Assembly: GCF_015207035.1 (NCBI RefSeq) | Contig: NZ_JADEXQ010000037.1 | Coordinates: forward strand, 1 to 52,242 | Length of the DNA stretch: 52,242 bases | Source: Romeriopsis navalis LEGE 11480 | GTDB taxonomy: Bacteria > Cyanobacteriota > Cyanobacteriia > Leptolyngbyales > Leptolyngbyaceae | Direction: 5' to 3' | Part shown: piece by piece, positions 7,772 to 16,621 of the stretch | Layout: each line of letters begins with the position of its first letter | Numbering within the stretch: the stretch's first letter is position 1 | Notes under the pieces: model-generated | What the model saw: the letters and a program-made list of their open reading frames with translations, nothing else | Told to the model about the DNA's origin: nothing | Databases searched by the model: none | Translations under genes and position numbers: made by a program

Positions 7772-8830
7772 ATGAATTACACATATCGACGCCTCATTCC
7801 ATTGACCTTGGGTCTCCTCTCCTCATTTGCCGCATCATGCACATCGACTGGGGAATCAGCGCCCCCGCTCGCCGGATTGCCGACGAAACCTGAAATATCC
7901 GCGACCACTTCCAAACAATCCGTAGTTGCAGTTAATCCCGACTTTTTTATTCAGGCGAATTTAGCCAAGCCGATTCAGCAAGAAGATTGCACCCTCTCCG
8001 ATGGCACTAAAACGTCGTGCTATAGCATTACGATCAATCCGACTCCCCAAGAGCACAAAATGGGGCCGTGGTGCCCCACTCATGTCAAAGATGGCAAAGA
8101 CAAGGGGGGGCTGTGGTTTCGCGATGGGAAAATATACGATGTTGATGGGGCATTTATTGCCAATCTCGCCGATTTTTATGCTGACCCCGACTGGAAATTA
8201 GTCAATCCCGATGGCTCGATCCGCGTCACCAAAACCCAAGCAGCATTTGAAGCCGCCGCCCGCCCCGATGTCGATCCAAATTACAACAACTACTGCGTCG
8301 AGGGCCGTCCAGAATGGTACACAGTCCAAGCCAAAACTTATAAGATCCCTGTTACACCGATATATCAGAAAACGCCGACCCGCTTCGATCGTAATGGCGT
8401 TGGAGTGGCATTTAATGGGGTGAACTTTGATCCGCCTGCGCCGGTTGATGCGATATTGAACGCCCATACGCTAGCGCCCTTAGATGACAATGGTGGGCAT
8501 ATGAATCCGCATGCGGGTTATCACTATCATGCGGCAACGGGTCGAACCAAAGAAATCGCACAATCGGATAATCATGCCCCCATGATCGGTTATGCCCTGG
8601 ATGGATTTGGCATTTATGCCTTGCTTGACCCAGACACAAAAGCGCCCACCGATTTGGATGAATCGCGGGGACATTCTGATGCGGTACGGGGCTATCACTA
8701 CCACGCCGGAACGCCAGGGAGTAATGAAATTATTCGATCGTTTCGGGGAGCTGTCGTCAACTCTATGAGCGATCTGCCAGGTCAATCCGGCAGACCGGGT
8801 GCAGATGGACGGCCACCACGACCACGGTAG
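7772..8830 (+). CDS. YHYH-domain lipoprotein
   Basis: Secreted, probably membrane-anchored protein of unknown function. Residues 1-22 from the ATG at 7772 form a lipoprotein-like signal (RRLIPLTLGLLSSFAASC) whose lipobox Cys would be acylated; an in-frame ATG at 7757 adds five residues. The YHYH domain is clear: GGHMNPHAGYHYHAATG, then NHAPMIGYALDGFGIYAL, then GYHYHAGTPG. Its clustered His residues suggest metal binding, which is unproven. About 280 bp of leader carries the operator-like repeats and the hairpin pair, linking it to the two-component system upstream. The C-terminus is Pro/Gly/Arg-rich. Confidence 0.85.
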   Translation: MNYTYRRLIPLTLGLLSSFAASCTSTGESAPPLAGLPTKPEISATTSKQSVVAVNPDFFIQANLAKPIQQEDCTLSDGTKTSCYSITINPTPQEHKMGPWCPTHVKDGKDKGGLWFRDGKIYDVDGAFIANLADFYADPDWKLVNPDGSIRVTKTQAAFEAAARPDVDPNYNNYCVEGRPEWYTVQAKTYKIPVTPIYQKTPTRFDRNGVGVAFNGVNFDPPAPVDAILNAHTLAPLDDNGGHMNPHAGYHYHAATGRTKEIAQSDNHAPMIGYALDGFGIYALLDPDTKAPTDLDESRGHSDAVRGYHYHAGTPGSNEIIRSFRGAVVNSMSDLPGQSGRPGADGRPPRPR

Positions 8831-8839
8831 TGACATTGT

Positions 8840-8888
8840 GGCCGTCCCACCAATTGGTGGGACGGCCATATTTAGATGGCCATATTTA
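8840..8888. terminator. 28-bp perfect palindrome plus short direct repeat
   Basis: A perfect palindrome (8840-8867, GGCCGTCCCACCAA and its complement, no spacer) starts 10 bp after the YHYH stop codon. It runs into two copies of GGCCATATTTA (8864-8874, 8878-8888). It probably terminates the YHYH transcript, although the T tract is weak. Confidence 0.55.
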
Positions 8889-9032
8889 ATTGTTTAACTG
8901 TTGCAGGACGGCCACAGATTTGATGTTTCAGCCATATCAGATGGCGCGTAAGATTTGCCGAAGTGATACTCCGTCCGCTTGCGGCGGCGACGTTTTATCC
9001 AGCTTTGGATCACCACCAAAATGCCCCGAAAT

Positions 9033-9275
9033 ATGAACAGTCAGATATCGAGTAGCGGTAAATTAGCGGGTATCGGTTTCCGTGGTTTTATCTCGACGCA
9101 AAGAGTGTTGACCATCACCACACCGGGCTTCGCCTCAGTGAAGCAAATTATTGCCGAAGCGCGGGAGCGGCGGGAACTGATTGATGCCACCCACGGCCGG
9201 CGGATCAAGAGTGTCATTATCATGGATTCGGGCCACGTCATCCTGTCCGCCACTCCGCCCAAAAAAGTTGCTTAG
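9033..9275 (+). CDS. RemA-like DUF370 protein
   Basis: Small protein of the RemA/DUF370 family. In Bacillus, RemA is a DNA-binding activator of matrix genes; the cyanobacterial role is unknown. The family core is clear: GFRGFISTQRVLTI, SVKQIIAEARERRELIDATHGRR and VIIMDSGHVILSA. It is divergent: the usual IGFGN..VSANRV segment reads IGFRGFISTQRV, and the N-terminus carries a Ser/Gly-rich lead. Length is 81 residues from the ATG at 9033; in-frame starts at 9021 and 8979 are possible and none has a convincing ribosome-binding site. It may be a second, specialised copy. Confidence 0.72.
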   Translation: MNSQISSSGKLAGIGFRGFISTQRVLTITTPGFASVKQIIAEARERRELIDATHGRRIKSVIIMDSGHVILSATPPKKVA

Positions 9276-9427
9276 CAAGTGAGAGCGAATTCAGCATCGG
9301 TAGGTTCAGATAAGGCGATCGTGCCCCCCTCAAACCACCTGAAATTCCCAATTAACACCAGAAAATCGCCCCAGCGACGCAGGCATCACCGATACTAGTA
9401 ACGGTATTCGGTTCCGCCTTAATCTCC

Positions 9428-10021
9428 ATGTCCCAGCTTCAAATCCTTGCCCAATTCCTTTCCGGCGTTTACGACAATCGCGAACAAGCCTTGGCCGAAC
9501 CGATTTGGTATGTCCATCTGCGCTGCTGGATTCGCCCGACACCATGCTTTCGGGATGACAGCATTACCCTGTTCGTCGAACAAGCCAACATCCTCAATCC
9601 CGAACAGCCCTACCGCCAACGGCTCATGCGGCTACGGGAAACAAAGGGCCAACTGACCGCTCAGTTCTACAGTTTCCAAACCCCCAGCAGCGTGCTTGGC
9701 TATGGCCAAGATCCAAGCAAATTGGCCGAAATCCTCAATGCGCCGATCGACGAACTCCCGGGCTGTCAGCTAAATATTACGCAAATCGCGGACGATCGCT
9801 TCAGCGCCATGCCACCCGCCGACTGCATCTGTCAATTCACGTTCCCCGGTAAAGATGGTCAACTCCAAACTGGCCAAGTCGAACTCGGTTTCGAAGTGAG
9901 TCCGACCGAATTCCATAGCTATGACAAAGGCATCAATCCCACAACCCAAAAACCGATCTGGGGTGCGCTGATGGGGCCCTATCGCTATACCAAACGGCAA
10001 GTCTATTCACTACTGGACTGA
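9428..10021 (+). CDS. cpcT: CpcT/CpeT-type phycobiliprotein chromophore lyase
   Basis: T-type bilin lyase: it attaches phycocyanobilin (or a related bilin) to the conserved beta-subunit Cys of phycobiliproteins. The 197 residues match the family from the N-terminal LAQFLSGVYDNREQALAEP through YRQRLMRL and the ELPGCQLNI region to the C-terminal PIWGALMGPYRYTKRQVYS. T-type proteins form a lipocalin-like barrel, consistent with the alternating strands seen. CpcT and CpeT cannot be separated by eye. No phycobilisome genes are adjacent. Confidence 0.85.
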   Translation: MSQLQILAQFLSGVYDNREQALAEPIWYVHLRCWIRPTPCFRDDSITLFVEQANILNPEQPYRQRLMRLRETKGQLTAQFYSFQTPSSVLGYGQDPSKLAEILNAPIDELPGCQLNITQIADDRFSAMPPADCICQFTFPGKDGQLQTGQVELGFEVSPTEFHSYDKGINPTTQKPIWGALMGPYRYTKRQVYSLLD

Positions 10022-10070
10022 CGCTGCTGCCCTCCACTAACGATGGCGTGATCGCTTCTCAACAGCATAA

Positions 10071-10103
10071 AGCAGGGTATCAACACCAACATGACACCCT
10101 GCT
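10071..10103. terminator. Hairpin between convergent cpcT and STAS genes
   Basis: AGCAGGGT (10071-10078) pairs with ACCCTGCT (10096-10103). It lies between two convergent genes and may terminate both; there is no strong T run. Confidence 0.4.
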
Positions 10104-10143
10104 CAAAGCATATTGAATTGAGTCAAATCAATCTGAGTCGGCT

Positions 10144-10500
10144 TTAAGCAGCGCCTTGAGTCGCACCGGCCAGCGCTTCCTCTTCCGAATCATATATTTC
10201 AAACACCGAATCCATCATCGTCACCTCAAATACGAGACGCGCTTCTGGATGCACATTACAAATACGGAAGCTACCGCGTGCCTTATCAGCATCGCGCATT
10301 CCCGCGACCAGAGAAGTCAAACCAGAACTATCAATAAAGTTAACCTGGCCCAAGTTCACCACAATGTGGCGACTTTGCTTCGCGATACATTCTTGCAACT
10401 TCAACCGAAACTGCCAAGCAGTAGTAATGTCTAAGCGTCCTGTCGGGGTCAAGACAATCACACCATTACCATCACTGTTGGTATATTCCTGCTGTTCCAT
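10144..10500 (-). CDS. STAS-domain anti-anti-sigma-factor-like protein
   Basis: Single STAS domain of about 118 residues from the ATG at 10500 (MEQQEYTNSDG). Landmarks: VIVLTPTGRLDITTA strand, then VNLGQVNFIDSSGLTSLVAG with the conserved DSSGL serine that is phosphorylated in SpoIIAA/RsbV proteins. Such proteins switch partner anti-sigma kinases or other targets by phosphorylation; no partner kinase or phosphatase is adjacent. A longer in-frame start at 10557 adds 19 residues. It converges with cpcT. Confidence 0.85.
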   Translation of the reverse strand: MEQQEYTNSDGNGVIVLTPTGRLDITTAWQFRLKLQECIAKQSRHIVVNLGQVNFIDSSGLTSLVAGMRDADKARGSFRICNVHPEARLVFEVTMMDSVFEIYDSEEEALAGATQGAA

Positions 10501-10810
10501 GAGAATTGACCCTTGTCCTACGTCAATCACGGCTTCACCTACGACGGAATCTTTCAAAATCTGTAACTGATCTAGTTATGCCCAAGAAGACACACCTGTT
10601 CAACAAATCGTGTGAGCATTTCTTTGAAAATAGCCAGAACTCAAGACTGGATGTACTCTGGCCTTAGCCTAATCAAGACCGCATAACAATGCCGATAATT
10701 AGAAACACCGGATCGGCATGATCTTGATCACACGTGTGCCCAAAGAAAAATCCGCACCCTCAGGCACGGATTCTTCCCGAAATTTCTACTGGCTTAAACC
10801 TGACCGTGAT
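10501..10810. other. Intergenic region between hemF and the STAS gene
   Basis: This stretch holds the promoter region of the STAS gene and, at its right side, the hemF terminator. Nothing else was recognised. Confidence 0.5.
10741..10772 (-). terminator. Rho-independent terminator of hemF
   Basis: On the minus strand AATCCG and CGGATT form a stem around a partly paired GCC/GGG core, followed by TTTTCTTT. It lies about 40 bp after the hemF stop codon. Confidence 0.7.
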
Positions 10811-11872
10811 TTATTCCGGCTTCCAGTTTGCCCAATCTTGGGGCTTGAGAAAGACATCGTATAACTTCGCTTCGGGTGTACCTGGCTCCGGTGTATAGGC
10901 ATATTCCCAACGCACCAACGGTGGCAAGGACATCAAGATCGATTCGGTGCGACCATTGGTCTGCAAACCAAAGATAGTGCCCCGATCGTAGACCAGGTTA
11001 AATTCGACATAGCGGCCCCGACGATAGAGCTGGAAGTTGCGCTCGCGATCGCCATACTCGGTATCCTTCCGCTTCGCAACGATCGGTAAGTAGGAAGGTA
11101 AGAACGCGGCTCCACAATCCTGCACAAAGGCGAAAATATCATCCCAAGAGCGATTTTCCACCGGGCCAACTTTTTCGGAATACTTCGCGGCGGGCGTATC
11201 AAGGGGTGAACCCGGATACATCATCGGATACAGCACACCGCTCGTATCTTGGTAATCAAAGAAAAGACCACCGACACCGCGCGTCTCATCGCGGTGCTGC
11301 AAATAGAAATACTCATCACACCAGCGTTTGAAGGTGTTGTAATACTCCGGATGATGCTTATCGCAAGCGCCTTTCAAAGTGTTGTGGAACTGGGCCACAT
11401 CCTCTTCAAACGGATAATACGGGGTCAGGTCGATACCACCACCAAACCACCAAACCGGACCGGCCTCAAAGTAGCGGTAATTCAAATGCACCGTTGGCAC
11501 GTAGGGATTCTTCGGGTGTAGCACCATCGAAGTCCCGGTCGCGTAAAACCGATGACCCGCCGCTTCGGGGCGCTGCTTCAGAATCGACGGGGGCAGCTTG
11601 TCACCCCAGACCTCGGAAAAGTTGACGCCACCTTGCTCAAAGACTTTGCCATCACGCATGACGCGCGATCGGCCACCACCGCCCTCCGGACGCTCCCAAG
11701 CATCCTGCTTAAACTCGGCTGCGCCATCGGCCTCAGTCAACCCCTCGCAGACACTATCCTGAAACGACTGCAACCAAGCACTAACCCGCTCACGGGAGTC
11801 GCTGGGTGGCAAGGGTTGGGTTGCCTTCTTCGGAGTCTTTTCTGGCGCAGAAAACGTAGGGAATGCAGTCAT
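10811..11872 (-). CDS. hemF: Oxygen-dependent coproporphyrinogen III oxidase
   Basis: Catalyses the oxidative decarboxylation of coproporphyrinogen III to protoporphyrinogen IX, needed for haem, chlorophyll and bilins. The 353-residue protein is typical for the family. Signatures seen: [79 protein letters not shown], and [19 protein letters not shown] near the C-terminus. It is soluble with no leader, and carries a Pro/Lys-rich N-terminal lead of about 25 residues. It is monocistronic with its own terminator. Confidence 0.97.
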   Translation of the reverse strand: MTAFPTFSAPEKTPKKATQPLPPSDSRERVSAWLQSFQDSVCEGLTEADGAAEFKQDAWERPEGGGGRSRVMRDGKVFEQGGVNFSEVWGDKLPPSILKQRPEAAGHRFYATGTSMVLHPKNPYVPTVHLNYRYFEAGPVWWFGGGIDLTPYYPFEEDVAQFHNTLKGACDKHHPEYYNTFKRWCDEYFYLQHRDETRGVGGLFFDYQDTSGVLYPMMYPGSPLDTPAAKYSEKVGPVENRSWDDIFAFVQDCGAAFLPSYLPIVAKRKDTEYGDRERNFQLYRRGRYVEFNLVYDRGTIFGLQTNGRTESILMSLPPLVRWEYAYTPEPGTPEAKLYDVFLKPQDWANWKPE

Positions 11873-12306
11873 ATCGGATAAACAGCGTCTTTAGAAGTGG
11901 TCGTTTAGCAAAAACGTTTGGTTGGTGTTGGAAAAACCAAACAGCAAACCGCACAGATCAACAGGCTGGGAAAAACCGCCCTAATTACTGGCATCAGGCT
12001 CATAGCTCGGCCTACTGCTGTTAATAAACCTACCGTGAATTGACGATCCAACCAATGCGCCACCTGGCGGAATCACTCAAAATCCGGACAAAAAAACCGG
12101 CGAAATACTGATTGGCCAAACGTTTACCGCTTTGTTAAATTCTGCAACGAGACATTGTTACAAACCGACAATATTTCTCCAGGCGGAGGAATAATCGCCA
12201 TGACGGCAAGGCTTTTCCCTGATGAAGTTTCAGCCCGATCCCTAAGCACGGCACCGGAACAAGCTAAAATTAAGCGATCCTAAATATTTGCTTAAAAAAT
12301 CTGGTT
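11873..12306. other. Intergenic region between divergent hemF and mrp
   Basis: This 434-bp region should hold both divergent promoters. A CAGGCGGAGGAATAATCGCC stretch near 12180 looks like a ribosome-binding site before ATG 12200, but no open frame of useful length follows. Nothing else was recognised. Confidence 0.4.
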
Positions 12307-13383
12307 ATGCCTGCGACCCTCAGTGCTGAAAGCGTGCTTGAAGTCCTCAAGCCGGTCCAAGATCCCGAACTGCAAAAAAGTTTGGTGGATTTGAATATGA
12401 TTCGCAATGTGGCGATCGCGGGTGGTAACGTCAGTTTCACCCTAGTTCTGACCACACCGGCTTGCCCGTTGCGCGAGTTCATCGTCGATGACTGCAAGAA
12501 AGCCGTGAACACACTGCCGGGGGTTGAGGATATCCAAGTTGAGGTTACAGCCGAAACGCCACAACAGAAGGATAGTCTGCCCGATCGCCAAGGCGTCCCA
12601 GGGGTGAAAAATATTATTGCCGTTTCCAGTGGCAAGGGCGGTGTGGGAAAAAGCACCGTTGCCGTCAATTTGGCCGTGGCGCTGGCCCAAGCGGGCGCAA
12701 AGGTAGGCATGATTGACGCCGATATCTACGGCCCGAATGCGCCGATGATGCTGGGCTTAGAAGGCACCCAAGTCAAAGTCGAGCAAGGTGCCCAGGGCGA
12801 AGTCCTGGAACCCGCTTTCAACCATGGGGTCAAATTAGTCTCGATGGGCTTTTTGATCGACAAAGACCAACCCGTGATTTGGCGCGGCCCGATGCTGAAT
12901 GGCGTGATTCGCCAATTTCTCTATCAGGTCAACTGGGGCGAACTGGATTACATGATTGTCGATATGCCGCCGGGAACCGGTGATGCCCAGCTCACCCTGG
13001 CCCAAGCCGTACCGATGGCTGGGGCCGTGATTGTCACCACCCCCCAAAGTGTGGCCCTCTCCGATGCCCGTCGCGGATTAAAAATGTTCCAGCAGCTCGG
13101 AATTAACGTGCTTGGCATTGTAGAGAACATGAGTTACTTCACACCGCCCGATCTGCCCGATCGGCAATATGACATCTTTGGTTCCAAAGGTGGTGAGACC
13201 ACGGCCCAAGAGCTGGGCTTACCCCTCCTCGGCTGTATTCCGCTGGAGATGCCCGTGCGCGAAGGTGGCGATCAAGGATTACCGATTGTTGTGGCGAATC
13301 CCGATGCCCCAGCGGCGCAGGCATTAACGGCGATTGCCCAGCAAATGGCGGCGAAAGTCTCGATCGCGGCGTTAACTGCTTAG
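12307..13383 (+). CDS. mrp: Mrp/NBP35-family iron-sulfur cluster carrier ATPase
   Basis: P-loop ATPase of the ApbC/Mrp family that transfers Fe-S clusters to apo-proteins. An N-terminal MIP18/DUF59 domain (about 5-80) is followed by the ATPase with the deviant Walker A GKGGVGKS (109-116), DADIYGPNAPMMLG and VDMPPGTGDAQL. The CxxC pair that binds the bridging cluster in E. coli-type Mrp proteins is not visible after ENMSYF, where the text reads TPPDLPDRQYDIFG. My recollection is that several cyanobacterial Mrp proteins share this. It is followed after 34 bp by rodA in the same direction. Confidence 0.92.
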   Translation: MPATLSAESVLEVLKPVQDPELQKSLVDLNMIRNVAIAGGNVSFTLVLTTPACPLREFIVDDCKKAVNTLPGVEDIQVEVTAETPQQKDSLPDRQGVPGVKNIIAVSSGKGGVGKSTVAVNLAVALAQAGAKVGMIDADIYGPNAPMMLGLEGTQVKVEQGAQGEVLEPAFNHGVKLVSMGFLIDKDQPVIWRGPMLNGVIRQFLYQVNWGELDYMIVDMPPGTGDAQLTLAQAVPMAGAVIVTTPQSVALSDARRGLKMFQQLGINVLGIVENMSYFTPPDLPDRQYDIFGSKGGETTAQELGLPLLGCIPLEMPVREGGDQGLPIVVANPDAPAAQALTAIAQQMAAKVSIAALTA

Positions 13384-13417
13384 TTCTTCTCGTTCTCGGG
13401 TTTGTCCCTTCTACCCT

Positions 13418-14731
13418 ATGCTGTACCCAAAAACTTGGCCCAAGCTAAATCTGCGTCCCTTGCTACGTCCCTGGGAACAGGTTGATTGGTGGCTGGCCAT
13501 TGCCGTTGTTGGCATGATCGCCCTTGCGGGTCTGATGATTCGGAGTACCGAGATTCAGGTGTTGCTGGAAAAAGAAGGCTGGATGCAGCAATGGCTGAGC
13601 GGCTATGGCTGGCAGCACTGGGTCACTGGTGGAGTGGGGCTATTGTTCGCGACTTGTTTGGCCCGGTTCCGTTATGAGCTGCTGATGCAGTGGAAATGGG
13701 TGCTATACGGCATCACGAATCTGGGGCTTGTCGCGGTAAAGCTCGTCGGTGAGTCGGAACTCGGTGCGCAGCGCTGGATTAATATTCTTGGCTTTAACGT
13801 ACAGCCATCTGAGTTTGCCAAGCTCGCGGTGATTATTATGCTGGCCGGACTGCTGCATGAACGTCCGGCCACGTCGCTGTTATCGATGTTTCGGGCTTTA
13901 GCGATCGTCGCCTTGCCCTGGGCCTTGATTTTCTTTGAGCCAAACCTCGGCACCTCATTGGTTTTCGGTGCGATTACCTTGGGCATGCTCTACTGGGGCA
14001 ATGCGAATCCAGGTTGGCTGTTGCTGATGCTGTCGCCAATTTTCTCGGCGATCGGCTATAACGTGCTTTCTGGGTTTGGCCTTGGCTATTTGGCGATTTG
14101 GGTCGTTTGGATTTTAGCTTTGGGGTTTATTGCCTGGCGGACATTACCGTGGCGACACTGGGCGGGTTTGGTGGCAATAGGGATTAATCTGGCGGCTTCT
14201 TTCCTCAGTGGTTTTCTCTGGACCAATGTGTTGCGGGATTACCAGAAGCAGCGGGTCACGATGTTTATTAACCCCGAGCAAGATCCAACGGGCGGGGGGT
14301 ATCACTTGATTCAATCCCGGATTGCGATCGGGGCGGGAAAGGTCTTTGGGCGTGGCTTGCACAACGGTACTCAAACCCAAAACAGCTTTATCCCGGAGCA
14401 ACATACGGACTTTATTTTTACGGCGATCGGTGAGGAACTGGGCTTTATCGGTGCGGCATTGGTCCTGGTGATATTTCTCGTTATTTGCTTCCGGTTACTT
14501 GTGATTGCACAGAATGCAAAAGATGACTTTGGGTCATTGATCGCGATCGGGGTGTTCTCGATGGTGCTGTTCCAGACGGTGATCAATATTGGCATGACGA
14601 TCGGACTTTCACCGGTTACGGGGATTCCGCTGCCGTATCTAAGTTATGGTCGATCGGCCCTGCTGATGAACTGTTTGGCCTTAGGGATCGTTGAATCGGT
14701 TGCTAACTATCGGCGGCGAACACGCTTTTAA
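13418..14731 (+). CDS. rodA: Rod-shape-determining SEDS glycosyltransferase RodA
   Basis: Polytopic SEDS peptidoglycan polymerase that works with a class B PBP in side-wall synthesis. The 437-residue protein has about ten hydrophobic segments. Family signatures: GAQRWINILGFNVQPSEFAK, FFEPNLGTSLVFGAI, QDPTGGGYHLIQSRIAIGAG, GLHNGTQTQNSFIPEQHTDF with the conserved TDFIF, and GLSPVTGIPLPYLSYG near the end. It differs from FtsW in the FIPEQHTDFIF segment. It is co-oriented with mrp and may be cotranscribed. Confidence 0.94.
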   Translation: MLYPKTWPKLNLRPLLRPWEQVDWWLAIAVVGMIALAGLMIRSTEIQVLLEKEGWMQQWLSGYGWQHWVTGGVGLLFATCLARFRYELLMQWKWVLYGITNLGLVAVKLVGESELGAQRWINILGFNVQPSEFAKLAVIIMLAGLLHERPATSLLSMFRALAIVALPWALIFFEPNLGTSLVFGAITLGMLYWGNANPGWLLLMLSPIFSAIGYNVLSGFGLGYLAIWVVWILALGFIAWRTLPWRHWAGLVAIGINLAASFLSGFLWTNVLRDYQKQRVTMFINPEQDPTGGGYHLIQSRIAIGAGKVFGRGLHNGTQTQNSFIPEQHTDFIFTAIGEELGFIGAALVLVIFLVICFRLLVIAQNAKDDFGSLIAIGVFSMVLFQTVINIGMTIGLSPVTGIPLPYLSYGRSALLMNCLALGIVESVANYRRRTRF

Positions 14732-14754
14732 CGCCTCGATAATATGAGTAGAAG

Positions 14755-14796
14755 TAATGCGGGGAGATGGACTTGATGATTCATCTCTCCGCATTA
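14755..14796 (+). terminator. Hairpin after rodA
   Basis: TAATGCGGGGAGATG (14755-14769) pairs with CATCTCTCCGCATTA (14782-14796), a 15-bp stem with one G-U pair and a 12-nt loop, followed by CGTTTATT. It is probably the rodA terminator. Confidence 0.55.
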
Positions 14797-15009
14797 CGTT
14801 TATTGGGCAATGACCATAGAATGCAACAAGTCATCGAAGCCGCATCGTTGACGGCAAACGTTGGGGAGACTGTCTTGCGTACCTCTAACGTAGAGAATGA
14901 GTGCATATCATCCCGGCACAGGCCGTTTGCATTTGGGATTAGAGGGGCTTTATCCAGGCATTGCGATATAGATGGCTCATGGATTTAGGAAGATCTTGGA
15001 TAGTTGTAC

Positions 15010-15047
15010 GGTCGTTATTGCAGTTTCAACTAGCTGCAATAACGACC
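15010..15047 (-). terminator. Hairpin after the SDR gene
   Basis: GGTCGTTATTGCAG (15010-15023) pairs perfectly with CTGCAATAACGACC (15034-15047), six bases after the SDR stop codon at 15053. There is no T run, so Rho-independent termination is not certain. Confidence 0.5.
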
Positions 15048-15052
15048 AAGCA

Positions 15053-15835
15053 TTAGTTGTATTGGTTACGCCCAGCCATCACACCACCGTCAACATCCCA
15101 GACCGCACCCGTGACCCAGCTGGACTTGTCAGAGAGGAGGAACGCGATCGCTTCGGCCACATCTTCCGGTTTGCCCACGCGACCGATCGGGTGAAAGCTG
15201 TTGAAACCTTGCAGTGCCCCGTGGACATCATCTTTTGGGATAAAGCCTTCGTAGATCGGCGTTTCGACTACGGCAGGGGAGACGGCATTCACGCGGATTT
15301 GCTGATCCGCTAGCTCCATTGCTAAGTTTTGGGTGAGGGAATGCAGTCCCGCTTTGGCCATGGAATAAGCCGAAGAAGGTGTGGCGGCAACGGCTTGCTT
15401 GGCCCACATGGAACCGACATTGACGATCGCCCCTTTATGGTTGTGCTGGATGATGTTTTGGGCGATCGCTTGGGTAATGAAGAACGTTGCTTTATTTAAG
15501 TCGTGGTAGAGGTCGTAGTCGGCTTCGCCATATTCCAAGAAGGACTTGGGCAGGAACACACCAGCGGCATTTACGAGTAATGTCGCGTCGTTATGGTGTT
15601 GGTTTAGCCGCTGAATCAGTGTTTGGCGCTCTGCAGGTTGACGAATATTGGCTGATTCGCCCACAACCGGACCGTAAACCTTCAGCTCCTCAACGGCAGC
15701 CTGGAGCTTTTCGAGGCGGCGACCCACCAAAACGGCCGCACCCCCATTTTCCAGGATGATGCGGGCAACGGCTTTACCCATACCGCTCGTGCCACCGATA
15801 ACAATGAGTTTCTGACCTGTGAATGTCTGGGACAT
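15053..15835 (-). CDS. SDR family NAD(P)-dependent oxidoreductase
   Basis: Classical short-chain dehydrogenase/reductase, 260 residues. The Rossmann motif is [12 protein letters not shown] (Gly-rich, near residues 14-25), with NAAGVF, a catalytic Ser in VGSMW, and the YSMAKAG tetrad motif (Tyr/Lys). The C-terminus has [15 protein letters not shown], as in glucose/3-oxoacyl reductase-like SDRs. Substrate is unknown. The AGGAG site before ATG 15835 supports the start. It is the probable target of the TetR gene immediately upstream, whose operator-like palindrome lies between them. Confidence 0.9.
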   Translation of the reverse strand: MSQTFTGQKLIVIGGTSGMGKAVARIILENGGAAVLVGRRLEKLQAAVEELKVYGPVVGESANIRQPAERQTLIQRLNQHHNDATLLVNAAGVFLPKSFLEYGEADYDLYHDLNKATFFITQAIAQNIIQHNHKGAIVNVGSMWAKQAVAATPSSAYSMAKAGLHSLTQNLAMELADQQIRVNAVSPAVVETPIYEGFIPKDDVHGALQGFNSFHPIGRVGKPEDVAEAIAFLLSDKSSWVTGAVWDVDGGVMAGRNQYN

Positions 15836-15875
15836 GATGTGCTCCTAGAGTAAAAATGATCAATGATTCGAGAAT

Positions 15876-15891
15876 TACCTACTAGTAGGTA
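15876..15891. promoter_or_regulatory. TetR operator, SDR promoter
   Basis: Perfect 16-bp palindrome TACCTACTAGTAGGTA between the TetR and SDR genes. A related, imperfect site lies upstream of the TetR gene at 16498-16515. Confidence 0.7.
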
Positions 15892-15910
15892 GATGTTAGG
15901 GCAAAAAAAT

Positions 15911-16486
15911 TTAGCCCACAGGAAACTTCGCATTGAGCAACGGATAGACCATTTGCTCAAACGTGGCGGTGCGGTCAGCCGACGATCGGGCCAACAACTG
16001 CGCCCCTTGCAACAGGGCGATTAGCCCCTTAGCTTCATGCTCCACCGACGGATGGCAGACCCAAAGCTGGGCATCGACACCTTGCTGTAGCAGGCTCGTC
16101 AGGCAGGTTTCAATCTGCCGAAAGAAGACCTGCACTTCATCCCGAATCGGTTGGGGCAATACGTCAAAGTCAGCGGCCAACATGGCACACAAACAGATTT
16201 GATTGTCCGCTAACCCACTGCGATAGAGATTGGCAAATTCCACCACCCGTTCACCGGGAGTGGCATTGGATTTGGCGATGCGATCGCCGGCCCGTTGTAC
16301 CTTCTCCTGATAACCCTTGACCAGCGCTTCCACCAAATCATCCTTGGAGGCGAAGTGATAATGGATACTGGCCTTGCGAATTCCGACCTGCTTGGAAATA
16401 TCGGCGTAACTGAAGGCACTATAGCCACGGGTACGCACCATTTCCTGGGCAACATCGAGAATTTTTTTGGCGGTGTTGTTTTCCAT
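15911..16486 (-). CDS. TetR/AcrR family transcriptional repressor
   Basis: 191-residue regulator with the N-terminal TetR helix-turn-helix (about 8-55: ILDVAQEMVRTRGYSAFSYA, ISKQVGIRKASIHYHFASKD). The C-terminal ligand domain contains LCAMLAADFDVLPQPIR, typical of the subgroup near AcuR/NemR-like proteins that control reductases. Palindromic sites with the core CTAGTAGGTA lie on both sides of the gene, so it likely represses itself and the SDR gene. The inducer is unknown. Confidence 0.9.
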   Translation of the reverse strand: MENNTAKKILDVAQEMVRTRGYSAFSYADISKQVGIRKASIHYHFASKDDLVEALVKGYQEKVQRAGDRIAKSNATPGERVVEFANLYRSGLADNQICLCAMLAADFDVLPQPIRDEVQVFFRQIETCLTSLLQQGVDAQLWVCHPSVEHEAKGLIALLQGAQLLARSSADRTATFEQMVYPLLNAKFPVG

Positions 16487-16497
16487 GAATCAACTGT

Positions 16498-16515
16498 CTA
16501 CCATCTAGTAGGTAG
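16498..16515. promoter_or_regulatory. TetR operator, TetR gene promoter
   Basis: Imperfect palindrome CTACCATCTAGTAGGTAG, 12 bp before the TetR start, shares CTAGTAGGTAG with the site at 15876-15891. The adjacent pair of sites supports autorepression. Confidence 0.65.
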
Positions 16516-16621
16516 TTGTCAACCCCAAGGCGTTTAAAGATTTGGTGATCGGTCAAATGTCTGAGGGCACAAACGCTGGCAATCTCATGTTTGCAGGGGA
16601 TTGCCGATATGTCGCCACCGG

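Larger units (their letters stand above)
14732..15052. other. Intergenic region between convergent rodA and SDR genes
   Basis: The region holds two long hairpins, one near each gene, with about 210 bp of unassigned sequence between them. Short open frames here lack ribosome-binding sites and similarity. Confidence 0.45.

Noticed and set aside
14767-14988. Short open frame between rodA and the SDR gene
   Set aside because: It starts inside the rodA hairpin, has no ribosome-binding site and no recognisable protein features.
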